From assembly GCA_035967665.1 (NCBI GenBank), contig JAYWLB010000044.1:141061-205060 (forward strand): a stretch of 64,000 nt of DNA. Reading direction: 5' to 3'. Shown here piece by piece: positions 8,492-17,713 of the stretch; within the stretch, counting starts at the first letter, position 1; the number at the start of each line of letters is the position of its first letter. Source of the stretch: Arctic95D-9 sp035967665. GTDB lineage: Bacteria; Verrucomicrobiota; Verrucomicrobiia; Verrucomicrobiales; DEV007. Position numbers and translations under genes: made by a program. Under the pieces are notes generated by a model. It ran no database searches. It was not told the DNA's origin and was given only the letters and a program-made list of their open reading frames with translations.

Positions 8492-9858
8492 TTCCTGCTT
8501 CTCAGTTACAGATCGCTGAATGGGTTGACGGGGCTCTGATTCAGGGGCGTCCCGCTTCGATGATTGAATCGGTTTCAACTGACTCGCGAAAAGTGGGGCA
8601 AAGCCAGATTTTTGTGGCTTTGAAAGGGGAGAAATTCGATGCGCACCATTTTCTGAATGACGTCGCTGCCAACGGGGCTTCGGCAATTCTTGTCAGTGAG
8701 CTTCCCGCTTCAACCGAGTCCTTTGGCGGAGGGATTATCCGCGTGAAGGACACGCTCGCCGGACTCCAGGCAATGGCGATGAATCACAGACGGTCCAACC
8801 GCGATCAATTTGTGGTGGGGGTTACAGGGAGTAACGGGAAGACTTCCTGCAAAGACTTTCTCAGTGCCGTGCTTGAGGCTGACGGTGCCGTCAATAAAAC
8901 GAGCGGGAACCTGAACAATCATATCGGGCTCCCTTTGACCATTTTGTCAGGATCAGACACGGATCGCTACGGGGTCTGGGAAATGGGGATGAATCACCCC
9001 GGTGAGATTGAAGTTCTCGCTGAGATTGCGCAACCCGATGCCGCTGTGATTACGCATATTGGAACAGCGCACATCGAGTTCATGAAAACCCGTGAGGCGA
9101 TTGCCGCTGAAAAGGCATCGTTGGCTGCAGCGGTTCCGGCGGATGGTTTCTGTGCGATGCCTCAGTCAGATCCGTTTTTCGGTTTTGTTAGGGATATGGT
9201 TCGCTGTGAGATGGTCGGGGTGGGCTTTGACGAAGGTGCCATTCAGGCTCGTGAGGTCGTTTCTGTTCCCGGGGGGCGCACCGAGTTTATTCTTCATTCC
9301 GAATTTGGTGACGATGTTAAGGTGAGTCTCCCTGTTCGCGGTCGCCACATGGTCATGAATGGACTTCTCGCAGCGGCAGTTGGTTTTAAACGCGGAATCA
9401 GTTCCGCCGATATCAGTGAGCGTCTTTCCAATGTCGAGATGACCGGCGGGCGTCTCCAGGAACGAATCATCAACGGGATGACTTTTCTGGATGACAGCTA
9501 CAATGCCAATCCCGACTCGATGCTCGCTGCGCTTCGTGCTGTAAGCGAAGAGTCGGTCAGCGGCCGCAAAATTGCCGTTCTCGGCTTTATGGGGGAGCTC
9601 GGCACGCACGAGGAAAGTGAGCACCGCCTCCTCGGAGAGCGCGTTGTCGAAATGGGAATCGATACTCTTGTTACCGTCGGCGAAAGGGCTTCTTTGATCA
9701 ATGAGGGAGCAGCTAGCCTGACGGGGGATAATTTGAATTTTAAAGATCACGGCGCTGCTGCCGAGTATCTGCGAAGCCATGCAACTGCAGGCGATCTTCT
9801 TCTCGTGAAGGGGAGTCGTGCAGCGGGAATGGAGCAGGTCATCACGCTTTTTAACTGA
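8488..9858 (+). CDS. murF: UDP-MurNAc-tripeptide:D-Ala-D-Ala ligase MurF
   Basis: 456 residues. Adds D-Ala-D-Ala to complete the UDP-MurNAc-pentapeptide. Seen in the sequence: an N-terminal Mur ligase domain (DSRKVGQSQIFVALKGEKFDAH), the ATP-binding loop VGVTGSNGKTSCKDFL (about residues 110-125), NKTSGNLNNHIGLPLT, the EMGMNHPGEI motif, and DDSYNANPDSM near residue 335, all typical of MurF. It is coupled to murE by a 4-base overlap. mraY begins 7 bases after its stop. Confidence 0.96.
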   Translation: MIPASQLQIAEWVDGALIQGRPASMIESVSTDSRKVGQSQIFVALKGEKFDAHHFLNDVAANGASAILVSELPASTESFGGGIIRVKDTLAGLQAMAMNHRRSNRDQFVVGVTGSNGKTSCKDFLSAVLEADGAVNKTSGNLNNHIGLPLTILSGSDTDRYGVWEMGMNHPGEIEVLAEIAQPDAAVITHIGTAHIEFMKTREAIAAEKASLAAAVPADGFCAMPQSDPFFGFVRDMVRCEMVGVGFDEGAIQAREVVSVPGGRTEFILHSEFGDDVKVSLPVRGRHMVMNGLLAAAVGFKRGISSADISERLSNVEMTGGRLQERIINGMTFLDDSYNANPDSMLAALRAVSEESVSGRKIAVLGFMGELGTHEESEHRLLGERVVEMGIDTLVTVGERASLINEGAASLTGDNLNFKDHGAAAEYLRSHATAGDLLLVKGSRAAGMEQVITLFN

Positions 9859-9865
9859 TTTTGTT

Positions 9866-10978
9866 ATGTTGTATTATTTGCACCAACTCAAAGATGCCTA
9901 TGAGCATCTCGAAGTGCTGAATGTTTTTCAGTATCAAACTTTTCGCGCCGCCGGTGCGGCTCTCACTGCTTTCCTCTTGTGTCTGCTGCTGGGCAACTGG
10001 GTTATTCTCAAGCTCACAGCGCTCAAGATCGGTCAACCGGTGAGGACGAAGGAGGAAGTGAACAAGCTTGCCGAACTCCACGGCGGTAAGACCGGAACTC
10101 CGACGATGGGTGGAATTCTGATTGTCGGAGCTGTGCTCATTTCCGCTTTGCTCTGGGCCCGGGTGACCAATCCGTTTATTCAGACGCTTATTTTTGTGAC
10201 CATTGGAACGGGGCTTCTCGGCTTTTTCGATGACTATCTGAAAGTCACTAAAAAGAATTCAGTGGGCGTTCGGGGAAAGGTGAAGCTGGTCGTTCAGCTC
10301 GCGATTTCCCTGGTCGCGGTTGGTTTCCTCTATCTCCATCCGGATACAGGTGAGTATATACGGAAACTCTACCTGCCATCGGTGAAGTATCCGGTGATCG
10401 AGGACATGGGTATCTTTACTTTCGTGTTTCTGCCGCTTGTGATTATCGGCTGTTCAAATGCCGTAAATCTCACCGATGGTCTCGATGGACTGGCTGCCGG
10501 TTGCACGGTCACGACCGCGGCTACTTTTGCCATTTTTACCTACGTGGCAGGGCACCAGGTGATTGCGGAGGATTATCTCCTCGTTCCTTATAACAAGCAT
10601 GCCGGCGAGGTTTCGATCTTCTGCGCGGCGCTCGCGGGTGCGGGGCTCGGCTTTCTGTGGTTCAACTGCCACCCGGCACGCGTCTTCATGGGGGATACCG
10701 GATCACTTTCAATCGGTGGAATGCTCGGGATGGTCGCGATTTGCTGCAAGCAGGAGCTTCTCCTCGTTATCGTCGGATTCGTTTTCGTGATGGAGGCTAT
10801 GTCGGTCATTCTTCAGGTTGCGAGTTTTAAGACAACCGGGAAGCGCATTTTCAAGATGTCTCCGATCCATCACCATTTTGAGTTGTCGGGCTGGGAGGAA
10901 AGCAAGGTGATTAACCGCTTTTGGATTATTTCGATCATTGCGGCAATGATAGGCCTGATGACTTTGAAGCTTCGTTAG
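9866..10978 (+). CDS. mraY: Phospho-MurNAc-pentapeptide transferase MraY
   Basis: 370 residues, a polytopic inner-membrane enzyme. It transfers phospho-MurNAc-pentapeptide to undecaprenyl phosphate to form lipid I. The ATG at 9866 is used because MLYYLHQL is a normal MraY N-terminus; the frame extends into murF but the added residues are not family-like. Conserved motifs: PTMGGILI, GFFDDYLKV (the Asp pair), NLTDGLDGLAAG, FMGDTGSLSIGG, and the C-terminal PIHHHFELSGWEESKVINRFW. It ends 1 base before murD. Confidence 0.96.
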   Translation: MLYYLHQLKDAYEHLEVLNVFQYQTFRAAGAALTAFLLCLLLGNWVILKLTALKIGQPVRTKEEVNKLAELHGGKTGTPTMGGILIVGAVLISALLWARVTNPFIQTLIFVTIGTGLLGFFDDYLKVTKKNSVGVRGKVKLVVQLAISLVAVGFLYLHPDTGEYIRKLYLPSVKYPVIEDMGIFTFVFLPLVIIGCSNAVNLTDGLDGLAAGCTVTTAATFAIFTYVAGHQVIAEDYLLVPYNKHAGEVSIFCAALAGAGLGFLWFNCHPARVFMGDTGSLSIGGMLGMVAICCKQELLLVIVGFVFVMEAMSVILQVASFKTTGKRIFKMSPIHHHFELSGWEESKVINRFWIISIIAAMIGLMTLKLR

Positions 10979-10979
10979 T

Positions 10980-12296
10980 ATGGATCTGAAGGGACAACGC
11001 GTTGCCATTCTCGGCGCAGGGGGAAGCGGGCTTGCTGCGGCAGCTCTCGCTCTTGCGTGTGGTGCCAGCGTCGAAGCCTTTGACAGCGGCGATTCTGAGA
11101 AGCTGAGAGATGCCGTCGACCGTTTTGAGGCAGCCGGTGTCAGGTTAATCACGGGGGATGCTGCGCTTACTCCCGAAGGAAAATATGATCTTACAGTACT
11201 GAGTCCGGGGATCGCCCTCTCGTGGCCGATTGCTCAGGTTTTTGCGGCTGTTTCGACGGAGCTGGTAGGCGAGATCGAGCTCGCGTTTCGTGCCAATACG
11301 GCACCTGTGATTGCAATCACGGGGACGAATGGCAAGACAACGACGACCTCTCTCATTACCGCGATGTTGAAGGGGGCCGGACTTAAGGCCGTGGCGGCGG
11401 GGAACATTGGATTGCCCTTCAGTGAAGTGGTTCTTTCCGGTGAGAATTACGATTGGATCGTGTTAGAGCTCAGCTCGTTTCAACTGGAGACAATCTCGAC
11501 CTTTTCGTCCCCGATTGCGATCTGGTTGAATTTTGCTCCTGACCACATGGACCGCTACGAAGCGGTTGAAGATTACCGGGCTGCCAAGGAGCGTATTTTC
11601 ATGAATCGTTCCGACGGTTCGGTGGCGATTGTCCGCAAGGGCGAAGAGGTGGCGCCGGAGTGGCCGCGCATCGAGTTTTCCGCTTTCGATGAGGGGGCTG
11701 ACTATTTTTATTCGGGTGGTCTGATCGCTCAAGCCGGAGTGAGTGATACCTTTGATTTTGCCTCCTGCCAACTCCAGGGGCGGCACAATGCTGAGAATAT
11801 GATGGTCGCTCTTGCGGTTGCGGATCATCTCTCCCTTGACCGGGAGGCCGTTTTGCCTGCTTTGCTCTCTTTTCTTCCCCCGGCGCACCGTTGTGAGAAG
11901 GTCGGGCAGAAAGACGGGGTCATCTTCGTGAACGATTCCAAGTCCACCAATCTGCACTCACTTGAGAGCGCGCTCTCGGGGCAGGATGAGCCTGTCGTTT
12001 TGATTGTCGGGGGAAAGGACAAAGGTCTCGATTTCTCCACCTTAACCGGACTCGTTTCAAGCAAGGTGAAGCACGCCGTTTGTATGGGGGAGATTGCCTC
12101 TTCCATCTCGGAACTCTGGGGCGGCACCGTTCCCTGTGAGTGCGCTGAGAACCTCCCCGCAGCCGCCGGCAAAGCGTTCGCCGCAGCCGCTGAAGGGGAT
12201 GTGGTTCTCTTTTCGCCGGGAACTTCGAGCTTCGATATGTTTTCCGGCTACGAGGCGCGTGGCGATGCCTTTCGCGATGCGGTGGCCAATTTGTAA
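10980..12296 (+). CDS. murD: UDP-MurNAc-L-alanine:D-glutamate ligase MurD
   Basis: 438 residues. ATP-dependent ligase adding D-Glu to UDP-MurNAc-L-Ala. An N-terminal nucleotide-fold motif (VAILGAGGSGLAAA) is followed by the ATP loop AITGTNGKTTTTSL (about residues 113-126), the ELSSFQLE motif, a PPAHRCEKV segment and FVNDSKSTN near residue 315. These are all MurD signatures. The GTSSFDMF motif is near the C-terminus. The start follows mraY with a 1-base gap, implying coupling. Confidence 0.96.
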   Translation: MDLKGQRVAILGAGGSGLAAAALALACGASVEAFDSGDSEKLRDAVDRFEAAGVRLITGDAALTPEGKYDLTVLSPGIALSWPIAQVFAAVSTELVGEIELAFRANTAPVIAITGTNGKTTTTSLITAMLKGAGLKAVAAGNIGLPFSEVVLSGENYDWIVLELSSFQLETISTFSSPIAIWLNFAPDHMDRYEAVEDYRAAKERIFMNRSDGSVAIVRKGEEVAPEWPRIEFSAFDEGADYFYSGGLIAQAGVSDTFDFASCQLQGRHNAENMMVALAVADHLSLDREAVLPALLSFLPPAHRCEKVGQKDGVIFVNDSKSTNLHSLESALSGQDEPVVLIVGGKDKGLDFSTLTGLVSSKVKHAVCMGEIASSISELWGGTVPCECAENLPAAAGKAFAAAAEGDVVLFSPGTSSFDMFSGYEARGDAFRDAVANL

Positions 12297-12302
12297 CTTT
12301 CT

Positions 12303-12327
12303 TCAACAACAACCAACAACAACAACC
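12303..12327 (+). promoter_or_regulatory. CAA-rich translation leader without Shine-Dalgarno
   Basis: The 25 bases before the LysM gene start consist almost entirely of CAA/AAC repeats with no G and no T after the first bases. Such a leader cannot fold or pair with the anti-Shine-Dalgarno sequence. CAA repeats are known translation enhancers in other systems; the role here is inferred. Confidence 0.45.
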
Positions 12328-13068
12328 ATGAGCAACAAGAGAAGAAATCGTAGAACCGCGAAAACATCCCGACACGGGGTAATGGGAAGAGCCCGGGCGA
12401 AGACCCGTCTTTCCGCCAATGTTACAGAGGAGCAGGGCTGGTATCTGGATTCCCCTGACATTCGTCTCACAAGAATTTTTACAGTCGTCCTGCTGCTTCA
12501 CGCGGTGGCGATCGGTGGAATCATTGCTTTCAAAATGGTCGACAAGGCTTCGGATGTCAGTGGTATCACGATTTCGTCGAAGACCGAGGTTAAGGATGCC
12601 GTTCAGAAGAATGCGGTCGTGGCAAGTCGCGTTACCGATGCCCCTGCTGTAGCGAAGCCCAAGCCGGTTGCTGCGCCCCTTCGTAACGATCCGACACGCG
12701 ATGACCAGTATCGTGTTCAGGCGGGTGACAACCTTCCTGAGATTGCCAAAGAGCTCGGTGTTCCGGCGCAGGCGCTTCGCGATAAAAATGCGATTATTTC
12801 TGACAACGAACTCTATCCGGGGCGTTGGCTTGATATCCCTTCCGGAGACGAGTTGAAAGCAGCCCCGCCGGTTGTCGCGCAGCCAGCTCCGGCTAAAAGC
12901 GCTCCAGCTGCCGCGGCGAGCACCTATTCGGTAAAGAAGGGGGACACTGCGTGGGGGATTGCGAGGCAGTTCAACGTGTCATTCGGTTCTCTCATGAAGG
13001 CGAATGGAATCAACAAGCCTGAATCGTTGCAGATCGGACAGACCTTGAAGATTCCCGCTTCGAACTAG
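12328..13068 (+). CDS. LysM-repeat membrane protein in the dcw cluster
   Basis: 246 residues from ATG 12328; the frame extends back into murD but those residues are out of context. The N-terminus is very basic (KRRNRRTAKTSRHG), followed by one transmembrane helix (about residues 46-68), a Pro/Ala/Val-rich linker and two LysM domains. The first spans about residues 128-172 (YRVQAGDNLPEIAKELGVP), the second about 198-244 (TYSVKKGDTAWGIARQFNVS). LysM binds the glycan backbone of peptidoglycan, so the protein is probably anchored in the inner membrane and holds the wall in the periplasm. Its position between murD and ftsW suggests a role in division or septal wall. No enzymatic domain is visible. 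Confidence 0.85.
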   Translation: MSNKRRNRRTAKTSRHGVMGRARAKTRLSANVTEEQGWYLDSPDIRLTRIFTVVLLLHAVAIGGIIAFKMVDKASDVSGITISSKTEVKDAVQKNAVVASRVTDAPAVAKPKPVAAPLRNDPTRDDQYRVQAGDNLPEIAKELGVPAQALRDKNAIISDNELYPGRWLDIPSGDELKAAPPVVAQPAPAKSAPAAAASTYSVKKGDTAWGIARQFNVSFGSLMKANGINKPESLQIGQTLKIPASN

Positions 13069-13095
13069 GTTACCATTTTACGACAACTTAGAAAG

Positions 13096-14241
13096 ATGCA
13101 CCGGAGAAGCCTAACATTCCTGCTTTCAGCTGTTTCATTCCTGATCATTATCGGGTGTGTCATGTTGATCAGCACCTGCGTATTCAGTGCTCATGCTGAT
13201 GCAGGTGACGGTTATCGTGAAGCGAAGCGTCAGGGTGTCTGGCTCGTGCTCGGTATCGCTACCTGCTGGGGTGCCGCGATGTTGGACTACCGCTTTTGGA
13301 AGCGAAATGTCTGGCTTCTTTTCGGTGGTGTTTGTTTTCTGCTCTTGCTGTGTTTCGTGCCGGGTATTGGTCAGGAGATCAACGGCGAGCGGCGATGGAT
13401 CGGGATGGGGTCGTTTCAGATTCAGCCGTCAGAGTTGGGGAAGATTTCTGTTGTTGTCTTCCTCGCTTACTGGTTTTCCCGCTATCCTGATTGCGGCTCC
13501 CGCTTTCTGCGCGGGTTCGTGTACCCTCTCGCGATCGCCGGTGTTCCGATCGCCTTGATTCTCTTTGAGGTCGACATCGGCACCACTGCGGTTCTCTCCG
13601 CTACGACGCTCCTCGTTCTTTTCGTCGTGGGAGTGAACTGGAAGTTCCTCACCGGTCTCGGGATGACAGGTGTCGCCGGATTCCTCGCGATGCTGAGCTA
13701 CGCGCCGGACCGGATGGAACGCGTCATGGCGTTTCTTGATCCCGAGAAATACCGTCTTGGAGCGGGCTTCCAGCAGTGGATTTCATTGATGGCAATCGGA
13801 TCGGGAGGCATGACCGGCCGGGGTGTCGGTGAAGGGCGTTTAAAAATGCTCTACATGCCGTTTGCCCACACCGACTTTATTTTTCCCATGATCGGCGAGG
13901 AAATGGGCCTGGCCGTGACCGTGGCGATTGTCATCGCGTTCATCACCATTGCTGTTTGTGGCTTTGTGATTGCTTTTCATTCACCCGACCGCTTTGGAAC
14001 GATTCTTTCGATCGGGCTGGTGGGATTCCTCTCTTTTCAGGCCTTTTTGAATATCGGTGTGACCACTTCGATTATTCCGAACACGGGCCTGACACTTCCA
14101 TTTGTGAGCTATGGAGGATCCTCTCTTCTGATCGGTTTCCTCGCTATCGGGATACTTGTGAACGTATACCGGCAGGGTAAGATCAGTGATGATCAGAAGT
14201 CGGAATGGGTGCACCGGAGACGGATTACCCCGCGTGTCTAG
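13096..14241 (+). CDS. ftsW: Lipid II polymerase FtsW (SEDS family)
   Basis: 381 residues with about ten transmembrane helices. SEDS glycosyltransferase that polymerises lipid II at the septum together with FtsI. Family motifs: INGERRWIGMGSFQIQPSE (about residues 96-115), EVDIGTT, PFAHTDFIFPMIGEEMG, and IIPNTGLTLPFVSYGGSSLL near residue 325. RodA is the alternative, but the linkage with ftsI and murD supports FtsW. It is the last gene of the cluster here: murG, murC, murB, ddl, ftsQ, ftsA and ftsZ, which often follow, are not in the window, and the next gene is on the other strand. Confidence 0.93.
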   Translation: MHRRSLTFLLSAVSFLIIIGCVMLISTCVFSAHADAGDGYREAKRQGVWLVLGIATCWGAAMLDYRFWKRNVWLLFGGVCFLLLLCFVPGIGQEINGERRWIGMGSFQIQPSELGKISVVVFLAYWFSRYPDCGSRFLRGFVYPLAIAGVPIALILFEVDIGTTAVLSATTLLVLFVVGVNWKFLTGLGMTGVAGFLAMLSYAPDRMERVMAFLDPEKYRLGAGFQQWISLMAIGSGGMTGRGVGEGRLKMLYMPFAHTDFIFPMIGEEMGLAVTVAIVIAFITIAVCGFVIAFHSPDRFGTILSIGLVGFLSFQAFLNIGVTTSIIPNTGLTLPFVSYGGSSLLIGFLAIGILVNVYRQGKISDDQKSEWVHRRRITPRV

Positions 14242-14282
14242 CGGACGTCGGCGGGGTGCCGGTTTTCTCGCCGCCAGAGGAT

Positions 14283-15449
14283 TTAGAGGATTCCGGCGCG
14301 CATGAAGATTGGCTTCAGGGCCACCTTGATTTTACGCGCGTTGCGATAGGCCATCAGTCTCAGCGAGTTCATGAACCCGCGGGTGTAGACTTTGACTGAC
14401 ATAATGTTGTAAGTGTTCTCTGCGTAGTCGAATTTGTAGGCCTCGCTGCCGCAAAGGAAGTCATACTCTTTGATTCCCATTAAAGGGAGGCGGTCCATCT
14501 GCCAGTGCAGAAGGCAGACTCCGGGGGAGCCGCCTGAATAGGGAGCGTCGTAGGAACCGATGTAAGCGTAGAATCGGGAGTCCGAGTGAAACCCGAGATC
14601 GAATGCGATGAGCTCTCCGGTTTTCGCCCGGACTTCAACGATATGGATTCCGGTGTCCGGTTCCTGAGCGGCGTTAAGAATGAAGTTCCGGTAGCTCTCG
14701 TTTGCAAAGATGGAGTTGCCTTCCTTGCGGTGCTGATTTCTCTCGTGCAGCGCAGCAATATCATCAATGGTCGAAGCGGTGATCTGCGAGTGTCCGAGGA
14801 GCCTGTATTCGTGGCCCGGGGCAAGATCCTCGAGACGGCGCAGGGCGCGGCGGATTCGCTTGCGGAGCTTTGCTTTGGCTGCGACGAGAAACGATTCTCC
14901 GTCCTCAGAGAGTTCAAACCAGGGGCAGGGGCCTAAAACCTTCTCGTAGTAATCGAAGCCGGTATTGGGTGCATAGCGTTTGATCAGCGGCCAGAGATTG
15001 CCACGGTCGGAGAGCTGATGAAAGTGAAAGTGAAACCTTTTCTTCCGGGCGTGAGAGAATAGCTCCACGATGAATTGTTCGGCATCTTCCGCAGTCAAAG
15101 CGATGAGGTCCTGAAAGTCACACAGGCTGTCTCCGGCGAGGCGAATCCGATTGCCTTTCCGGTAGCAGGGAAGCAAAGCAACTACCTGCCCGTTTCTTTT
15201 AAGGACGAAAATCAGGGCTTCGTCGAAGGTGTTGGAGTAGGCCTCATACCAGGTTCGGTTCCATCCGAAAGACTGGAAGATCGCAGGCTTACCTCCGGTG
15301 AGAATCAGCCAGTCCGTGCGAATCCCTTCGAGCTCATCCAGTGCATTGATGCATGAGAACTCATATCGATCCGGTTGGCGTGAAGCCAACGGTGAGGGGC
15401 GAGTTTCATTCGCAACGGGAGGGTCTGACGCAGGATGTGATGATGCCAT
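14283..15449 (-). CDS. CelD/BioF2-like GNAT acetyltransferase (FemAB-like)
   Basis: 388 residues. The pattern of an N-terminal aromatic-rich half (PAIFQSFGWNRTWYEAYS) and a C-terminal GNAT half (GELIAFDLGFHSDSRFYAYIGSYDA, then SPGVCLLHWQMD and EYDFLCGSEAYKFDYAE) is that of the Acetyltransf_6/CelD family. These are FemAB-fold acyl or aminoacyl transferases found in polysaccharide gene clusters. No signal peptide or membrane segment is visible. It is convergent with ftsW and divergent from a methyltransferase whose neighbour encodes a second protein of this family. Substrate unknown. Confidence 0.75.
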   Translation of the reverse strand: MASSHPASDPPVANETRPSPLASRQPDRYEFSCINALDELEGIRTDWLILTGGKPAIFQSFGWNRTWYEAYSNTFDEALIFVLKRNGQVVALLPCYRKGNRIRLAGDSLCDFQDLIALTAEDAEQFIVELFSHARKKRFHFHFHQLSDRGNLWPLIKRYAPNTGFDYYEKVLGPCPWFELSEDGESFLVAAKAKLRKRIRRALRRLEDLAPGHEYRLLGHSQITASTIDDIAALHERNQHRKEGNSIFANESYRNFILNAAQEPDTGIHIVEVRAKTGELIAFDLGFHSDSRFYAYIGSYDAPYSGGSPGVCLLHWQMDRLPLMGIKEYDFLCGSEAYKFDYAENTYNIMSVKVYTRGFMNSLRLMAYRNARKIKVALKPIFMRAGIL

Positions 15450-15511
15450 TCTCAGAAAATAGTTTTAAAACCGACTTTCAATAAATATTAAATTGTAATA
15501 TAATTATCATA

Positions 15512-16426
15512 ATGAGTCAATTAAATCATAGATCTTTGCGTCGACTGAATGCCTTTCGGTTGATTGGCAGGGTGAACGGTTTCATCAACCGTTCGATGGA
15601 AAGTATTCACTCCGCTGTTTTCATGGGGGTGATCGATGATGAGGTCCTGCAGGAATATGATATCTACCCTTATGGTGACTGGAAGGACGCGGCTAAGGTT
15701 TCCGGAGATGTGAAAGGTGTCGCGGATTGGCTCGATGTTTTCATCTCCTCGCACGTAACCCGCTCTTCCCGTGTCTTGGTCGTCGGCGCTGGCGGGGGAA
15801 AGGAGCTTATCAAGCTCCGTGAAACGGGATGTTCGGTGACAGGTATTGAGTTCGATCAGGCCTTGTTTGCGGAGACTTCCACGATGCTTCTGAGATCTGT
15901 AGACGGGGCCGGTATTACACTACGCCACGCTGAACGGTTCAATCTCGAGGGCGAACGGAAGGACTTCGACATAGTGATCGTTCCCCGGTTTTACACGTCT
16001 TTTGTCCAGGGGCGCCCTGAAAGAGTCCGGTTTCTAAAAGCCTGCTCAGAGCGCTTGAGGGAGGGCGGGGTGATTGCCTTTGATTACTTCACGCGGCCTG
16101 AAAGTGAAACTGCTCCCGCTTCATTTCTGTTCAAGTTTCAGCCTCCAGTGGCCAACTTCCTGCGCCTTCTCAGAGGAGGGGGGAAACGACGCATTGAGAC
16201 CGGCGATCACCTCGATCCAAAGGTGCCGCTTTTACATCACCATTACAGCCATGCCAATTTGGACATCGAGCTGTCGGAAGCCGGGCTCACTGCTGCCGAG
16301 CAGGGCGAAACCTGGTTTGGTTGGTCGGTCGCGAAATGTCCGGTTGGCGGGGGGGCCGCGGAAGAGCCGGCTTCTTCGCTTCGTTCCACTCCCGCGGCGC
16401 CACTTCCCGAAGTTTCCCACTCCTAG
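15512..16426 (+). CDS. Class I SAM-dependent methyltransferase
   Basis: 304 residues. Motif I of Rossmann methyltransferases is clear (RVLVVGAGGGKELIKL at about residues 88-103, then TGIEFDQAL with the acidic residue that contacts the ribose of SAM). A later DIVIVPRF and the GGVIAFDYF strand match motifs II and III. The last 25 residues are Pro/Ala/Ser-rich and look unstructured. The acceptor is unknown. It is divergent from one CelD-like acetyltransferase and lies 12 bases upstream of another, so the three genes probably act on the same polysaccharide or lipid product. The promoter is in the AT-rich gap 15450-15511. Confidence 0.75.
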   Translation: MSQLNHRSLRRLNAFRLIGRVNGFINRSMESIHSAVFMGVIDDEVLQEYDIYPYGDWKDAAKVSGDVKGVADWLDVFISSHVTRSSRVLVVGAGGGKELIKLRETGCSVTGIEFDQALFAETSTMLLRSVDGAGITLRHAERFNLEGERKDFDIVIVPRFYTSFVQGRPERVRFLKACSERLREGGVIAFDYFTRPESETAPASFLFKFQPPVANFLRLLRGGGKRRIETGDHLDPKVPLLHHHYSHANLDIELSEAGLTAAEQGETWFGWSVAKCPVGGGAAEEPASSLRSTPAAPLPEVSHS

Positions 16427-16438
16427 TCCAGTATCGGT

Positions 16439-17659
16439 ATGATCAACTACGAAATCATTACCTCCATCGAAGACCTTGAGCCGTATCGGGTGGAGTGGGG
16501 GCGTCTCCTCTCGGTAACACCCCATGCCTCCTGGTTTCAATCCTTCTCCTGGTTCGAAATGAGGTGGAAGCACCGCCGTGAGACGGACGAGTCATTGAAA
16601 GTGTTCATGGTCAAAGCGGACGATCGTCTCATCGGTATTGTTCCGCTGGTGGTGCAGCGAAAGCCGACCGCTCTCGGCAGCATCAGAAAGCTCCGGTTCC
16701 CTGTCGAGAACTGGTGCAGTTTCTACGGCGCGCTCGGTTTGGATCCCGAGATGATAATGTCCGAGGCGGCGAGCTATTTCCGCAATTCAAAGAACAAAGG
16801 GGCGGATGGATTTGACCTGATCGAGTTCACCAATCTTCCCGACTATCGCGCACAGGATGGTATCCCGTCATCTTCGCCGGAGCCAATGCTCCCCGGTTTG
16901 GAGCCGGGGCGAAGCGAAGTGTCGAAGTGTTCCGAAGTGGCGATGCTGTATATGGACGGCACCTGGGACAGTTACTGGGAATCGCGCAAAGCGCAGAAGA
17001 ACCGGCGCCGCAACGTTGAGCGCTGCGCACGAAGGCTCGCCGAGCTGGGTGAAGTCACCTACCTCCGCTCGCGTCCCGATGCCGGTTCGACACCTGATTG
17101 GTCGCACTATGAGGCCTGCGAAAAACTCGCCTCGATGAGTTGGCAGGATGGCCTTGTCGATGGAAACACTCTGCATCACGACGAGGTGAAACCTTTTCTG
17201 CGCGACGTGCATGAAGCCGCAGTCAAAGAGGGCTGTAGTGACCTGACATTGCTTATGCTCGATGGACGACCGGTTGCTTTTACCTACGGCTACTGCTTTC
17301 AGGGCTACCTTGATTTGATGCGTGTCGGTTTTGATCCCGCCCTCGCCAAGTTCGCTCCCGGCAATGTTCTCTGGACCCGCTTGATCGAAGACAGCTATGC
17401 ACTGGGAGATAAGATCCTCGACTACGGTCCGAGCTGTCTCGACTACAAGAAATTCTGGATGACGTGTTTGGAGCAGACCTACCAGGTCATCGAATACGGC
17501 ACCAGCCCTGCGGCGAAAGCAATGCGCCTCGCGAGGAAGCTGAAATCAAAAATCGCCATCGGTGAAAACGCCGATCACACTAACGAAGAAGCCAAAGAGC
17601 GTGCTGCTAAAAACAGGCAGCAGAAAGTTGGTGAGCCGACCGGGCACGCGATTTCCTGA
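16439..17659 (+). CDS. CelD/BioF2-like GNAT acetyltransferase (FemAB-like)
   Basis: 406 residues, same family as the gene at 14283-15449. It starts with the same layout (TPHASWFQSFSWFEMRWKHR) and ends with the GNAT half (GRPVAFTYGYCFQGYLDLMRVG, ILDYGPSCLDYKKFW). Between about residues 140 and 165 there is a Ser/Pro/Glu-rich insert, which at DNA level is a hairpin (CCCCGG and CCGGGG at about 16891-16909). This may be an intergenic-type repeat captured in frame. The C-terminal 30 residues are charged and low complexity. It is co-directional with the methyltransferase, 12 bases apart. Confidence 0.75.
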   Translation: MINYEIITSIEDLEPYRVEWGRLLSVTPHASWFQSFSWFEMRWKHRRETDESLKVFMVKADDRLIGIVPLVVQRKPTALGSIRKLRFPVENWCSFYGALGLDPEMIMSEAASYFRNSKNKGADGFDLIEFTNLPDYRAQDGIPSSSPEPMLPGLEPGRSEVSKCSEVAMLYMDGTWDSYWESRKAQKNRRRNVERCARRLAELGEVTYLRSRPDAGSTPDWSHYEACEKLASMSWQDGLVDGNTLHHDEVKPFLRDVHEAAVKEGCSDLTLLMLDGRPVAFTYGYCFQGYLDLMRVGFDPALAKFAPGNVLWTRLIEDSYALGDKILDYGPSCLDYKKFWMTCLEQTYQVIEYGTSPAAKAMRLARKLKSKIAIGENADHTNEEAKERAAKNRQQKVGEPTGHAIS

Positions 17660-17713
17660 ACGTTTGTTAGGGGCACCTGAGTTTCCCCGAAGGGGGGAGT
17701 GAAGAAGAAAGAG

